A DNA stretch of 64,000 nt from Phytoseiulus persimilis (lineage: Eukaryota; Arthropoda; Arachnida; Mesostigmata; Phytoseiidae), in contig CM075102.1 of NCBI GenBank assembly GCA_037576195.1, forward strand, positions 31,926,745-31,990,744, given 5' to 3'. The notes under the pieces were generated by a model. It had not been told where the DNA came from. It was given only the letters and a program-made list of their open reading frames with translations, and ran no database searches. The first letter of the stretch is position 1. Every line of letters begins with the position of its first letter. This document shows, in pieces, positions 11,010 to 26,616 of this stretch. The translations under genes and the position numbers were made by a program.

Positions 11010-13906
11010 TCATATAGTCGACGTGGGCTGTTTTTGATTTTGCAGCGAAAGCCTTTCTTGAACAAGCAGTTGTAACTCGTCGTGGAGGTTCTTATTCCAT
11101 TCTCGGAGCATGGAGTTCCGCTCTCTGTGAGCCCCGATCTCTCGGATGAGCTGTTCGCGGTCTGTCGGTATTTCCCTGGATATAACAAGGATGGAAGATT
11201 ATTCACAATCTCGTTTCAATGAAATTACGAGAACGGAGGGAAAGAGAGTGAGGCTGATGGGAACGACGAAACTTACGTCATGAATTGTGCCATCATGGCA
11301 TCGGGGAGTTCGAGCTTCCGTGCCGCTCGGTGAGAGCTTTCCATGAAGCCGAATTCCGTGTGGTCGTCGTCCACGAGGAGCATGGCGGCATCGTCTGTCG
11401 TCGGATCGAGACTGAGGTCTTCGTACGATGAGTTACATGACGAAGACGACGACGAATGAGATGAAGAGCAGGAGGATTCTTCTTCAGCCGATTGCCGCTT
11501 ATCTTCCGGCTTCTTGACAGTTCCGCTGAAATCGAAAGCACCGCTCGAATGGATGCCGAAGAATAGGGATGGTTGCCCGATTCTCAAATATGATTCCGAA
11601 TCTCCGAGAGGTTCTTCACTCACCTATACACTTGAAAAGCTCCACCACCGGTCGCGCCGATCTTCGGGGGATTCTGGGAGTTCCCGTGAACTCGAAAACC
11701 CTCTTCCCGAGAGAGGCTCCTTGATACATTTGAGCCGTTCGCGGGCGACGACCTTGGCGGCACAACGGGAGGGAATAAACTTTTCTGAGGGTTTGACCGC
11801 AGGTTCAAATCGAGCGACGACGACCTCGCGTGGTGTCCGCGATGAGCGGGACGCGGAGGTGGTGGCGGAGGAGCTTCTTTTTTAGCGGCCAACGGGGTTC
11901 GATTGCCATTGGATATGGCGTCGAGGCTCGGCGTGGAGAACGGCCTTTGGAAATACACAAGAGGATTAGGCATAGCGCATGACTCAACCGGGTGCCAAGG
12001 GAGTTCTCCGCTATTCTAGGGTTCGTGATCGCGATTTGAAAATCGAGCTACTGCCAGGATGATACGCTGAGTCCGTCGCTCCCCGAAAGACCCATGGCGC
12101 TGACTCACCCGTTCGTAGTTATCAGCTGGGAGCCGTCCAAAGCATCGGTCTCGCCGCTGTTGTTCATAATAACGTAACCCGAACCCCCGGAAGGGTCGGC
12201 AGCGGGCCTTGAAGGCAGATCACAGTTGTTGTTGAAAGTCGATGGTGGATCCGGTGAAATTCTTCGCGCGACAGGATGGAGAATCCGAGGATCTTGATTG
12301 ACCAGAGTGGTTGAAAAATCGAAGCTCACCGGTCCCGTTCCGACCTGCGATGGAATGAATGGTTACGAATTTCACAGATTTTCGACCTCGAAACCCTGTC
12401 TTCTGATGTGGAGTATCTTCGATGATTTCGCGTCCCAGTCACATCATCCTCACGAGAGATATGCGGAGGAATTACCTCTGAGCTCGGTGTTCCCTGGGCG
12501 GGTTGAGGTTTACGTGACGACTCTGAATGTGAGCCTGAAGTGGGCGAAGGGCTGAACTTCATCCATTGTTTCGACAAGGGTGATATTGGTTTCACAGGAC
12601 CCAGGGAGATCGGTTGTGAGAGACCTGCTCACAACGAGACAACGCCGTAAATTCATGGATCTTCTCCCTCTGTCGATTCACATCTTCCGTGCAGGGACTC
12701 AAACTCTTCCCCAGGCTGAGAACTCACCGTGTTCCTTTGCATTGGACGATTGGTTGATATGCGAACATGAATTCGTTGGAAGTGGACTAGTCTGTATCAG
12801 TGGCGGTATGTCGGGCAGAAGGGTCGCCGGTAGCTGCCGCGGCAGCTCAATTCCGTTTTTCCTCAGGACGACAAGGTGCATCGCGGTACAGAACTCGTCC
12901 AACGCCAACTGGCCGTCTCGGTCGATATCACTCAGCTGCCAAATCCGGGAGAGTTCCTCGACGGGCAGTCGACTTTTTTCGAAGAACTCTTTAGCTTGTT
13001 GCCCCTGAATTTTTCCGCGCGTCAAATCAGTCTGCATTTTTCGGAACTGCTCGACGTAGTAGGCCCGCTGCTCTTTCGTGATGCTCCAAATTCCCGCCGT
13101 GTCTTCGTCGTCCTCCTCGTCCGCGTTGCCTCCGAGGAGGTGACGCTGTTCTTCGGCTTGGAGCTGCAACATCGTTGATGAAGACCAGTCGCCTTCGGGT
13201 CCCTGGAAGTTGGCCCACGTTTTGTCCTTCGGACTCGCGCGTTCCTCTTCGGGGCTGCTGCCTTGGGGTTGGGCGGCCGAGTTGTAACAGTTCACGATGT
13301 TGTTGTTGTTGATTATCGATGTGTGATGCGACAGGTTGCTCAATTTCGGCAGGGGAAGGGAGGTTGCGAGAACTTCATTCGAAGGCTTCATTCCGTTCTG
13401 GGCTCCGGCTATGAACTTGAGAGCACGGAAAAACTGATTGCGACCGAAATGGCCGACTCGCTTGGCTCCGGAAAGTTCGGTGATCTGCAACGACCCGAGG
13501 TTAGATTGTCGGATAGTGGAATCATCGAGGAAACCTACTCTTGCGCAGCCCGGTGACCAACAGGAAAAGCTTTACCTGCTGAAGAGTTTCGGTCGGGAGA
13601 TTCGTCGCTCGGAGTAGAACGCTCGCCTGGGAGCCCTGGATTCTCCCGTCGCCGGCGTTGTCGAAATTTAAGAATAGCTCTTCGTAGAAACAGCGCTCCT
13701 CGGCGGAGAGCTGCAGTCGGCAACAACCTGTGTTCCCGACAGAAAAGGAAGGAAACCTCGGTTATGTTTTCTCCGCGATAACGAACTCCCGGAATCGAGA
13801 GCAAGTATGAACCCGATCCTCTCACGGCGGAGATCAAAGTCAACGCAGCCCCGCTAATGAATCAATCACACCCACCTGCTGAATTCAGGCCTGAGCCTGC
13901 GTCCAT
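11010..13906 (-). CDS. REPS: REPS: RalBP1-associated Eps15-homology (EH) domain protein
   Basis: Adaptor linking Ral GTPase signalling and clathrin endocytosis: EH domains bind NPF peptides and the C-terminal coiled coil binds RalBP1. Eight exons in transcript order: 13876-13906, 13576-13727, 12728-13484, 12476-12624, 12109-12344, 11624-11944, 11277-11525, 11010-11175. They total 2,061 nt, 686 aa, with all phases closing. The first EH domain spans exons 2-3 (LQLSAEERCFYEELF, ELSGAKRVGHFGRNQFFRAL). The second is in exon 3 (WSITKEQRAYYVEQF, LSRIWQLSDIDRDGQLALDE, an EF-hand loop). Then come a disordered Ser/Pro region with a PPPPPPRP stretch and RSSSLDLN, which REPS1 also has, a polyserine/acidic exon, and a final coiled coil (RERNSMLREWNKNLHDELQ). 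The start at 13906 gives MDAGSGLNSAG before EH1. It lies antisense between two NuRD subunit genes. Confidence 0.93.
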
Positions 13907-15957
13907 GGGAGCAGGACCCACTAGGAACCACAATGCTCAGTTCGCTCCGCTCCGCATAACTTGACGAACATGAGCAGCCCTGTAACTTCTGTACATTAAC
14001 TCCCGTTCAAATGATCTAACCCTCTGTGGAACACGCCAGCCTTCGGCACTGTCCAATCGGCAACGATCGGCATACGGAATCATTTTTCGTGACCAATGAA
14101 TGACCATGGCTGCACTACGCCCACGTGCTTGCGGTCGATGCCGGATTTCCAATGCCAACGTGCTGAGTCAACAGCTGTCACATTAGCCTGGACATGGGCG
14201 GTCCTTTTGTGGAGATCGCCAAACTTGACTTGCTCTCAAGGAACCGGAAGGGGGCCGATTACCTTCGGTCCGGAATCTCCAATGGCGACCAACGAAGCGT
14301 CCCGCTAAGATTCGGTTCTGACGGCTCGATTCCGTCCTGAACTGGTGGGGACTCGAAGAGAGAGTGAGATCCGACGGGCGACTTGTATCCGACGTGTCCC
14401 GAGTGATCGCTGCGCGGAAATAACCCTGTCAGCACCAGGCTCACCAATCGGGAAAAAGTCGAGGATAAGCAACCTTTTTACCGGTTCTCATGCGCCAGCT
14501 CAAACTCCGGAGAAGGCGAACAGACAGGCAGCAATGGATTCCCTCTTCCCTCCAGACTCCCGGCACGGTGTCCTAAATCCATGTATCAAGTCGCGCTTCA
14601 TCATCAGGCAGCCTCTGACGCCAGCGATCGCCGTTCCAATTCCAAATGAACATTTTTAGCTCGGGACGAGAATAGATTCAAGACCCACTGATTCAAACCT
14701 CGATCGCAACGCAGGCAGACAGTTCTCCAACGAATCAGTCACCGCTCATCAGGTATCCGTCCGTTGGTTTGTTAAAGCATCTCTTTTCGATAGAAATTCT
14801 ATCAGGAAAGGCGCATGTTCAATTAGAGCGAACCGTTGACCGAGCGATCGCTCGATGAGCACCGACCTCTCTACAAACAACTGAACACGAAACGGAACGT
14901 AGATGACAAATACCGAGCGGTGGGAGCGTTTCGAAGGGCTCATGTATCGCGGGGCCCGAGCCGCGTTCTGGCACCGGGTGGACAACTCGACTCGCTTCGT
15001 CTGTCAATGCAGACCACGATTCTCGACACTCCACATCCACGAAAGCTAATGCTGCTGCTTATGCAGCCGTCGGTTCTTCACTCTTGGCGAGCATGCAATT
15101 GACCAGCTTCAGTATCGATGGAGGTAAACTGGACCAAGACTACAATGAAACTGCATCGGCTGGTCTAACCGTTGGCACTCGGGCTGCTCTTTGCGTTGTG
15201 ATTGCGAAACGAGAGCAGAGCGCTGTGGCAGCACCTTTGAGTCCGCAACTGTGTCTCACGGCGGCCGGCGAGCTATCTGACCATTCGCGGGAGGTTTCGA
15301 CGAGCGTGTTTTCGGCCGTTGATGACACTTCGCTAGAGAGTTCCCAGCACGCGATGGCTGTCGGTGAATTTACCGAGCTTTGCTTTTCGGTAACAACTGT
15401 CTCAAAAGAGAAATGAATTATCTACTCACCAATAGATCATTGGTGTCAATCGTCACTGGACGAGTTCTCGTCGTTGTTTTCAACTTTCTTATTCTACAAC
15501 ACACACACAGTGTGATGGCAAGGCTCCACCACCATGATACACAGATAGACACTCACAGAGTGGGACTCACAGACAGATTCTCACACAGACACCAAATACC
15601 CTCCTCCTCATGAATGTATACACCGGCCGTCTGCAACAGGCGGTCCCCGCACTCCAAGCACGAGCGAATAAATGAATTCAATTGCGGATTCCACAATTCG
15701 AAAAACTAGGAGGTTCGTGGTCGTCAGTGAACGATCCATATTTCGAGAAACGATAGGCCGATGACTGCCTCTCTCATCGCAATACCGATGGAGCTTGGCG
15801 AGTGGTTTCGGAATCAGCTTCACTGCGGGGATTTGTTAGATGCTCACGGCTTGCTTTGGCGCGTTCGGACGCTCGGATTTTGTCTGAATTTCTGTGGGAT
15901 AGTGTCGATTCGGAAGATTCGTTTCTCCAGAAATAGGACCCCGGACCCGACTCCAGA
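13907..15957. other. Divergent intergenic region between REPS and RBBP4
   Basis: About 2 kb upstream of both genes. Only short frames without splice support or family resemblance. A degenerate CA-rich stretch (ACACACACACAG and CACAGA variants) lies near 15,495-15,600. Presumed to contain both promoters; no clear motif. Confidence 0.4.
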
Positions 15958-18736
<2,779 letters not shown>

Positions 18737-21652
18737 TATTCCGCGAAAATTGTGGGGAATCAGTGGTCAATGTGTCATGAAATAATTCTTTATGCGACCT
18801 GATGGAGATACTTGTAACGAGAATAAAACAAATCGGTCTCTTATATTACATCAATCAGACGTGAACCGATTTTTATGGCCGTGTAGTGGTGAGGTTTAGG
18901 TCCTGCTGTATGTTGGGATGCAAAGTCTTCACTGAGCAATCAGCAGAGGAACAGATGATTTTGAGGAGGATGATTTACGCTGCTGAAACCCCAACCGTTG
19001 GAGCCGGTTTGTTTACCTGAGCCGAGGCAGACGTCCGGAAAACAGTAGATTTCTTGTCTAACGACCGACTTCTCGGTATGCCTCGAGATATACGCTCATT
19101 CTGTTTCTGATTGAGAGTCCCTCAAGCCGACACTTCGATAGACGAAACACTTTCTGTGAGTTTGAGATATAGGATCTATTCCAAACGATACGTCGCTGCT
19201 TCCTGAAACCGCCTCAACGGAACCTTCAGATGGTTTCCGAGCTCCGATATACTCGGACCGGACTGATTCTCTTTCGTTGCATACTACCCGGAATTCCCGC
19301 ATTCATTCGTCTTGTCGACTTCGGAGATATTGGTGTACCTTCTCCCAGCATTAGCTGCTAAAATGTCACAGAGAGTCCTGTAACAGCTGAACAGGGGCGT
19401 ACCCAGCTTCTGGAGGGGGAGGCAAGGATGTGATGATGATGATGATCATGGCTCCCTAGGGTTCGCCACTGCAGTTGAGTCAAGATGTCACGTGCTTCTT
19501 TATAAAGCCCGCCGAGCGTCCCGTTAACATAACGGCTCTTGCAGAAATAACAACAGGACCGCTAACCCTGACTCGTGGGTGACAAAACAAATTGGAGTCA
19601 CCTAAGATGAAAACGATTTTTCGCGGAGCTCTGTTGAACCTGCCCAGACTTTGCGATTTCGAAGTCGTGTTGTGGCTCCCTCACTTGTGTCACTTGATGC
19701 GAATGCTCAGATGAAGCATTCGCCGAAGGGGCCCTGAGGGGGCGGAACTCGATTAGAAACTTCGTGGCCCACCGCGAGAAAGACAGCTGTCGCTGGCCCC
19801 TGATTCTTCATCCGTCCTGTTCAATATGAACAAAACTAGAGCAAGCCTACCCAACAAAACTCGACAACCGATTCTGCGTTACATCGAACGGAGGTCCGAA
19901 AGGAGCGAACAACCTGGAGTGAGCGCGACCTTCTCGAGCACGGATCCGGGCGTTGTGAACTCTAGGTCCTGAACCGGAATCCTGCGACGAAACAGCAGAT
20001 GAACGTCGCCTTACCCTGTATTTGGAAGTCAAACACCGAGTGAAGTTCGGTTTCATCCATCGAATGATTTGGAAGATTCGGCCGACGGTCGGCAGTACAT
20101 CTCTGACGCCCGTGTTATGGGAACGTGTGACGGATTCCTTCACCGGAGTACGTGGGGAAGCGGTGGTGCGTCGAGGTGCGGCTTATCTTTTCCGTATTCT
20201 TGTCAGGAGGTAAGCTTTCCGAGCAGGGATGAGGCTATTGGAGAATATCGCGGGAGAGTTTTCAGAAGCTTAAATTCGTTTACGTAAACCTCTCAAGAGA
20301 TTAACGAGGACTTGAAAGGTCTGAAAAATCTATCAAAACCTCACCGCACGGATTCATCTCTACTCAGAAGATCAGGATAAGTCGGAATCAGCGTTAGAAA
20401 ATATCTTTGTCCACGTGGATCGGCGATCGTCAACAATCATAGCTGCCTACCGGATTAAGTCTGTCGCCATAATACGGCAGTGGTATGACTTTGTTGGATC
20501 AGATCGCTTCCTTTGTGTGTTCGAGGGTGGAAATAGCCAACAGCACGGCGCCACTTATCGCTCCTGGGAATTTGCCGCCCAGGGCTAGAGCCTTCATGAC
20601 GTATATCCGAAATCCAATGAGTCCCCAGAGTATCGGTCATGAGCCTTCCAGATCAACTTATGCGCTACGATGCCGAGTAGCTCTTCCTTCGCTGCCGGAC
20701 AGATTCCGATCATTGTGGAGTGAAGCGGCTCTCGGAAATTCGGTGGGAGATTCCCTGATTCCATCACCCGACTCTCGGAATCGAGGATCGCTATGGATAA
20801 CGAGCGTCTGTGTTTTCGTTCCTAATGGAACAACATCCGAATCACCGATCACCGAGCTCTGAACCGAGGAATTCTGTATCGCGTCAAGCGCGAACTTGCT
20901 CAACAATGTGAGTCTCCTCAACCAAGCCGTTCCGTCAGTGGTTATCGGTGCTCAACAACTGACGGGGAGCAATCGTTGACCTACTGACCCGCTGCGCGGT
21001 GTTAGAGGCTCATAAAGGAAGGAGTAAGCGTGGAGAGCAAGTATTTGGTGAATTTCGAGCAGCTCGTGGAGGTAGGTGCGAATTTTCCGCTCCTGCCATC
21101 AGATTTGGGAATCTTTCATATCTGTCATTCTGTTCCCCAACCGGCTCGCTCTTTTATCTCATTGCACTTTCTCGTATCATCGGCCTCTTTCCTTCCTCAA
21201 GTGATCGATTGGTAAACCGAGACGGGAGAAAGCCGATTCGTATTCATAACATCCGCAGCCGCCGTCGCTCACGGCCAACCGGAGCATTCGTAATCAGCGC
21301 CAGTCAGTGCAGGAACGACCAAATTGAGCGGCCCGCGGTTGTAATCAGTGTCACTTTTCCTCTCGTGTTCTGTCTGCATCGAATAGTTGCGGAGAGCAGC
21401 TTCCGGTAACCGCCCTGCCTCATTGAGTTTAGACCATTCGACGATGCTGACCCCTCAAGTTGTGCCCAGTGCCGTGCGTACAGGCTGTCACAGATAGGCA
21501 GTGGAGCTGTATGAAAATCTTCTTTCTCCACAGGTCAAGGTCCCGGTGTACTCAATGACAGATCTCTGGGAGCTTTGAGCTTTCGACGGCATCCCGGAGA
21601 GGACTCAAACTTCGATCGTTCAGCGAGAGGAGCTCTCGATACACTCAGCCAA
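18737..21652. other. Gene-poor region between RBBP4 and FMO
   Basis: AATAAA at 18822-18827 is the likely RBBP4 polyadenylation signal. A (TGA)n run lies at 19431-19446. A hAT-like tip CAGGGGCGTACCCAG at 19392 has no convincing partner. On the minus strand, 20499-20640 reads as a hydrophobic frame (GFRIYVMKALALGGKFPGA...), loosely reminiscent of TMEM14 C-termini, but it has no visible start or upstream exons. Nothing else supported. Confidence 0.4.
18822..18827 (+). promoter_or_regulatory. Polyadenylation signal of RBBP4
   Basis: AATAAA 86 bp after the RBBP4 stop codon, the only plus-strand match close by. Confidence 0.7.
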
Positions 21653-24600
21653 ATGTCGGAGTGTAGGACAGTGCGACGAAGAATTTGCGTTGTTGGAGCT
21701 GGAACAGCGGGCATCGTCGCCACGAAAATCGCCCTCCAAGAGAGTGATGAGAGCTCTGAGATTGTTTGTTATGAGAGATCCAAATCCCTGGGCGGTATAT
21801 GGTGGTATCGGCCCGAGGAGACCGAACAAACAACGGTTAGTGGAACCTTTATGAGACTGCTCCCCGATCTACGAATTCGGTTCTCTGGTAAATTCTGCAC
21901 CCTATACGCGTGTATAGAGGCGAATCGGGGAAGGGTATCTGATGCGTTACGGGCGAGAATCGATTTTCTCATCGTTGAAGAAGCTCAAATCCACGATTCT
22001 TCGGCCGCCAGCCGATGGCCTTGGAAGTCCGCGGATCTATTCGGACGTTTCCGTTGAGTCAGTAGGGATGGGCTGACGTTCTGGGCGTCCACATACACGC
22101 ATTAACTATTCTCCGGTTCCTAGCTATTGCATCCGGAAGGGTCGATCTTGTACGGCGAGAATATACTCCCTGACAAGTGATCTCTGATGATCAAGTCGGA
22201 CAGACATGAGCTCGCCCGTCGATGCGTGTTCTTCCCCAACTTCCGCCTGAGCCGAATGCGGCGTCAGACACAGGTCTATCAGGTTTCGCCGAAGCGAGAA
22301 TTCTCCAACTCTGCTCTCCGAAATACAATGAACATGTCTGCGCTCTTTTACGGGTGTGCACCTTGTTCGTCGGGACGGAATGCTATTCTGGGAAAGTTTT
22401 CCCTCATGGAAATTCCAGATAATCAGAGTCATCTACTCTCAGCAATCAGGCGATAGCTTGCATAGACAAGCGATAGGTCCGCGAGATAATCGATGATTCC
22501 GTTTCTTCTGGCCATTCGCGGCCCGGCGTTTCCTGTCATCCTGAGGGAAGTCCACAAAGAAATAGGTGGTGGAGATTTGTTTCGTCCCAGCACGAAGTTT
22601 GAGATTTCCAACGATTTCGTCTCCCTGCGTGCGAACGAGCAAGGACCAACCCAATGTATTCTGCGGGGAATTCCTCGCTTACTTCCGAATGTGTTCCCCA
22701 GGTGATGGAATTCACGGTAACAAACACGTCAAAGGAAATGAGCAGCTTCAGCGACTATCCCCCCTCGCCTGATCTGCCCGCCTATCTTCCACACAAAATG
22801 ATGCTGAGTTATCTGTCAGAGTACGCAAATCATTTCGATTTAACCCGATGCATGCGCTTCAACCATATCGTTCACAAGGTGAGAATCTGTATCTCTTCTC
22901 TCTCTGCAACATAGGACCCGATTCACGTGAACCCAGAGATGAATTTTATTATCGATGAAAAACCGGATACCTGTTTTCGGCTGCACGTCCCATCAAGTCA
23001 ACAGCAAAACCGAACAGCAGAATAAGCCCTCATAGCAATATCGCACCCTAAGGTTGTCCGTTCAAAAAACAGGTTGAAAAATTGCCCTCAGGCAAATGGA
23101 GGGTTGCAGTCGAAAACCTTGACGAAAGTTCCGGAAGCCACAAAGAAGAGGAATTCGATGCGATCATGGTTTGCATCGGTCATCACAGCATACCGAAGAT
23201 ACCCGAGTTCCGCGACCGGCATCTTTTCAAAGGTAGGACACACGAAAACTTTTTCGGTATGGCAGCATGCCAGCGAGGTACTCTCGCTGAAGGGACTCTG
23301 TCAACACAACACCGAGGATTCCAGAAGCAGTGATGGCGAGACACGAAAATTCTTCGCCCTGTTCGAGAAAGCGAACGCATAAATTCCGAGGGCGTCTTCG
23401 CTCCATCGGACTCGGCGCTCTTCATTTACAGTTGCGTATGCTCCATATTTGCTTCCCAGGTCGAATCATTCATGCAAAGAACTACAAAAACTCTGATGGA
23501 TATCGTGGCAAAAACATATTGGTTGTGGGCTTCGGGAACTCCGCGGCTGATGTAGCCACCAGCTTGGTCGGATTCGCAAACCAGGTTAGACACACGAATG
23601 CTCGCGAGATTCCCAACGAACACCTCCCAAGACAGCTATTTTCTGATCAACTTCGTCGGATCAGGCTGACGGTTCACCGTGAATCTTCCAGGTGTATGCT
23701 AGCGTACGTCGCGGCACGTGGATGCTTCCTAGCCACGTATCAGGAATTCCCGTCGACTTCTTATTTTATAGGAGATTCGCAATGTCAGTTCCCAAGCTCA
23801 TCAGCGATTTCTTCCTACACAAAGCGGTGAGTGTGAGGCGGGTCATTTTTTTCTACCCCAATTCAAACCCACTAAGGACGTTTGAAGCCTGTGTCGCGGG
23901 CCTCAGGGACCGGAGATGGGACGGTCGCCGGTAACTGGGGCGGAAAGGAGCTTCCCCAACATCCGGCTCAGCAGAGTGGGAGCAACGGAAACCATCATCA
24001 CAGGAGTCGACCGTACCCGAGAGTCGAACCTCCTTCCTACTCAACATCCTCACTCAAATCCGCACGTGGCGTGCAGACCTCCAAGACGGTTCGGCTAACC
24101 AGTCGGTTGGGATGGTTCATTATGGATTCGTTCGGTTCGACAGAGGAATCATCGGACGAATGCCACTCGTGAAATATTATTGCGGTCCCGGGAGGTATCG
24201 AGGGTGCATCCTCGCTGTCGATTGCGCTCTTCGCCGTGTTGGCCGCGAGGGGTTCTCTAATATTTCCGAAGACAGCACGGCTGTACGTGTTGGACTGTAC
24301 GGCGCAAACAAAAGAGCAACTCGACTTGATTAACCATGTTCGAATGCATTTGGTTATTCCTTGCAGCTACAAGAGGCTTTCAATCACGATCACGTGGGCT
24401 TCACTCCGGTGCATTCCGCTGCTTCGCAACAAGGCACCGTGAATGACCTCCTGCCGAGAGCTCTGCTCGCGAAGCAAATCATTCTTCAGCCTCCAATCGA
24501 GAGGCTCACCGAGAATGGAGTGATTTTCCAGGTCAGCATCCCGGGCTTTAACTCGAATGAGCAGATCGGTCGTGTGGAATATTATTTGTATCTGCGATAG

Positions 24601-25684
24601 AACTGTATGAGAAAACGGGTGGAACCTAAAGCTCCTAATGTTCAGGGTTCGGACCAGGAGGTCGAAATCGATGAAATCATTCTCGCAACCGGATATCGTC
24701 CCGATATTCCTTTCGTTGAGAGTCGCTACTTCGGGAAGCAAAACGAGTCGGGCGACGTTGAACGTTTGCTGTTGTACAAGGGAATGTACCCTCTCACGGA
24801 GGACTCGATAGCGTTCCTGGGAATGGTCGAAGCCGCAGGAAACCTCGGGCAAATGTTTGAGATGCAAGCGAGGCACGCGATGGCTGTGTTCAACGGGAAA
24901 ATCGAGTTGAATCCTTCGAAGGTGAGAACCTAGCAGGCGGTCAAATATTCAGAAGAAACCAAGGGCACCTGATGGGAATTTAGGATCATGTTTGGAGCGG
25001 GATGCCCGCCCGGGACGGCCGCTCGATCGAAGCCGGCGGAATTGACAACGATGAATCGGTCTGGCGACTCAGAATATAGTGGGTCGACCGGGCAGCGGCA
25101 CTCTCGAGGCTATATCCTTCGAAGGTCGAAGTGTTGCGGAGACTGGTGGCCCACGAATGATTCCTCCGACCAACCCCCCCGATTTACTCGTAGATATTGC
25201 GCCGCCGGTCTGTCATGCAAGATATTGAGAACACCAAATCGAAGTACCTCAACGACTCGGATCGGCACTCATCGATGGTGAACAAAATGGAATACATGGA
25301 TATGCTCGCGAACGAAATCAAGGTCAAACCTGACTGGTGGACTTTGCTACGGACGGATCCCTATCTGTGTTACAAGTGCATTTTCGGACCGCTCCTCCCG
25401 TATCAATATAGGCTTGTCGGTAAGAGCATCGACGAATAGGTGGAGGATTTCTCGAAGAATTGACAACGCTGTCGCGAATATTGACTGGATGGCTGTTCTC
25501 TGCAGGTCCGTATTCATGGCCGGGAGCTCGAAACGCCATCCTTTCGGCTTTCAAGAACGAGTTCATTTCGCTTCTGCCGCCGCGACCGCTGCCAAGGACT
25601 GCTCCGCCGCCGCTACTCAGTGCTCAAACGATTCTTCTACTAATTATCTCTGCAACTATTCTGTTGCTTGTTTGGATTTTCTAG
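21653..25684 (+). CDS. Flavin-containing monooxygenase (FMO)
   Basis: NADPH- and FAD-dependent enzyme of the ER membrane oxygenating soft nucleophiles (N, S), usually in xenobiotic metabolism. Nine exons: 21653-21835, 22702-22878, 23073-23232, 23460-23584, 23692-23826, 24367-24531, 24646-24921, 25194-25419, 25506-25684; 1,626 nt, 541 aa, all phases close. FAD site VVGAGTAG starts near residue 14. NTSKEMSSFSDYP is the conserved block in exon 2. The FMO signature F-x-G-x3-H-x3-Y reads FKGRIIHAKNY across the exon 3/4 junction. NADPH site VGFGNSAAD is in exon 4. The L/FATGY motif reads LATGYRPDIPF in exon 7. FGPLLPYQYRLVGPYSWPGAR is the C-terminal signature, followed by a hydrophobic tail anchor (about 20 residues, TILLLIISATILLLVWIF). 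The ATG at 21653 precedes the FAD motif by the usual distance. The first intron is long (866 bp). Substrate unknown. Confidence 0.95.
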
Positions 25685-26616
25685 CGGCCTTCTTTCGTAA
25701 CAACTGTGTACTCTTCGAATTGCATAGAAAATGGCTCTGTTCCCCCGCTCATACTGGTTATGAAGAATTTCCTCTCTCAGAAATCCTGTCTTTTTTCGTT
25801 TCGACGATTTCCTACGTCGACGAACAATCGTGGGAAGGCACACCGTTAGAACCTTAGTTGCAGTTTCCCCGAGAAAGCAATGTCCATCGACTCAGTAGCG
25901 AAAGAGAGCCATCTCGGTCGAACTTGGCTGGTCTTCAACGACGAAGGAGTGACGGTGATCAACCCCAAGGGAGCCGTTGGTGGAGGGCTCGACTGGCAGT
26001 GAAGGAGCATCGCAAAGACTGATCTCTCGTTTATCGACTCTGCTGGCCTCCCCGAGTGGAATCATTTCATTTCTGGATGCGGGGCATTCGATCGGGAGTC
26101 TCCTCCTCGCAATCGAGGTGTGCCTCTCGAATCAGATATCATCCTGTATCCATGGAACCGAAATTCGTGTTCCGCGATCATCCCACGGTTTGAATCTGAT
26201 TCGCTGCCCCCCCCCCCCCCCGAGCGCATCATGTATTTTGAGGAAGTTTCGTAGAATAAGGGAACGAAATTGCGATCCCTGTAGTTAGTTCACACGCGGA
26301 GGGTATCACGAAGGAAAACTCATTCTCAATTATGATCGATATGAGTTCATCAGTGAGTCACTTTATTGCTCTAAGTGTAAAAGCTAGATGTCATGGGGTT
26401 TAGAATTTCCACCGTGCGACGCACCATGGACTCACCAATCGAATTAAAACTTAATCTTCCGACGGGCGGGTCTCCTTTTCTGGGGATTGAATCTTCCCTT
26501 TCTAGGTGATCAAGTTTAACACGGATCGAGCGACCAACTGATCATGGTCTTGAGAAGTTAATCGTTCAAACATCCCACCAATTCGATAGCGTTGCCTGCT
26601 CCTCCTATTTTATAAG
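25685..26616. other. Convergent intergenic region between FMO and the ABC gene
   Basis: A homopolymer of 15 C lies at 26207-26221. TTTATT at 26362-26367 is AATAAA on the minus strand and suits the ABC gene (3' UTR about 250 nt). No obvious FMO polyadenylation signal. No exons recognised. Confidence 0.5.
26362..26367 (-). promoter_or_regulatory. Polyadenylation signal of the ABCC gene
   Basis: AATAAA on the minus strand, about 250 bp after the stop at 26617. Confidence 0.55.

Noticed and set aside
13535-13843. REPS start at 13843 (MTLISAVRG...)
   Set aside because: The frame runs through an intron; the ATG at 13906 with a GTGGGT donor restores EH1 in phase.
19392-19802. Possible third hAT-like element from CAGGGGCGTACCCAG to CTGGCCCCTG
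   Set aside because: Ends match over only about 7 bases and the flanking octamers (CAGCTGAA, ATTCTTCA) do not agree.
23990-24090. Minus-strand tRNA suggested by GGTTCGACTC
   Set aside because: No acceptor, D or anticodon stems can be formed around it; it lies in an FMO intron.
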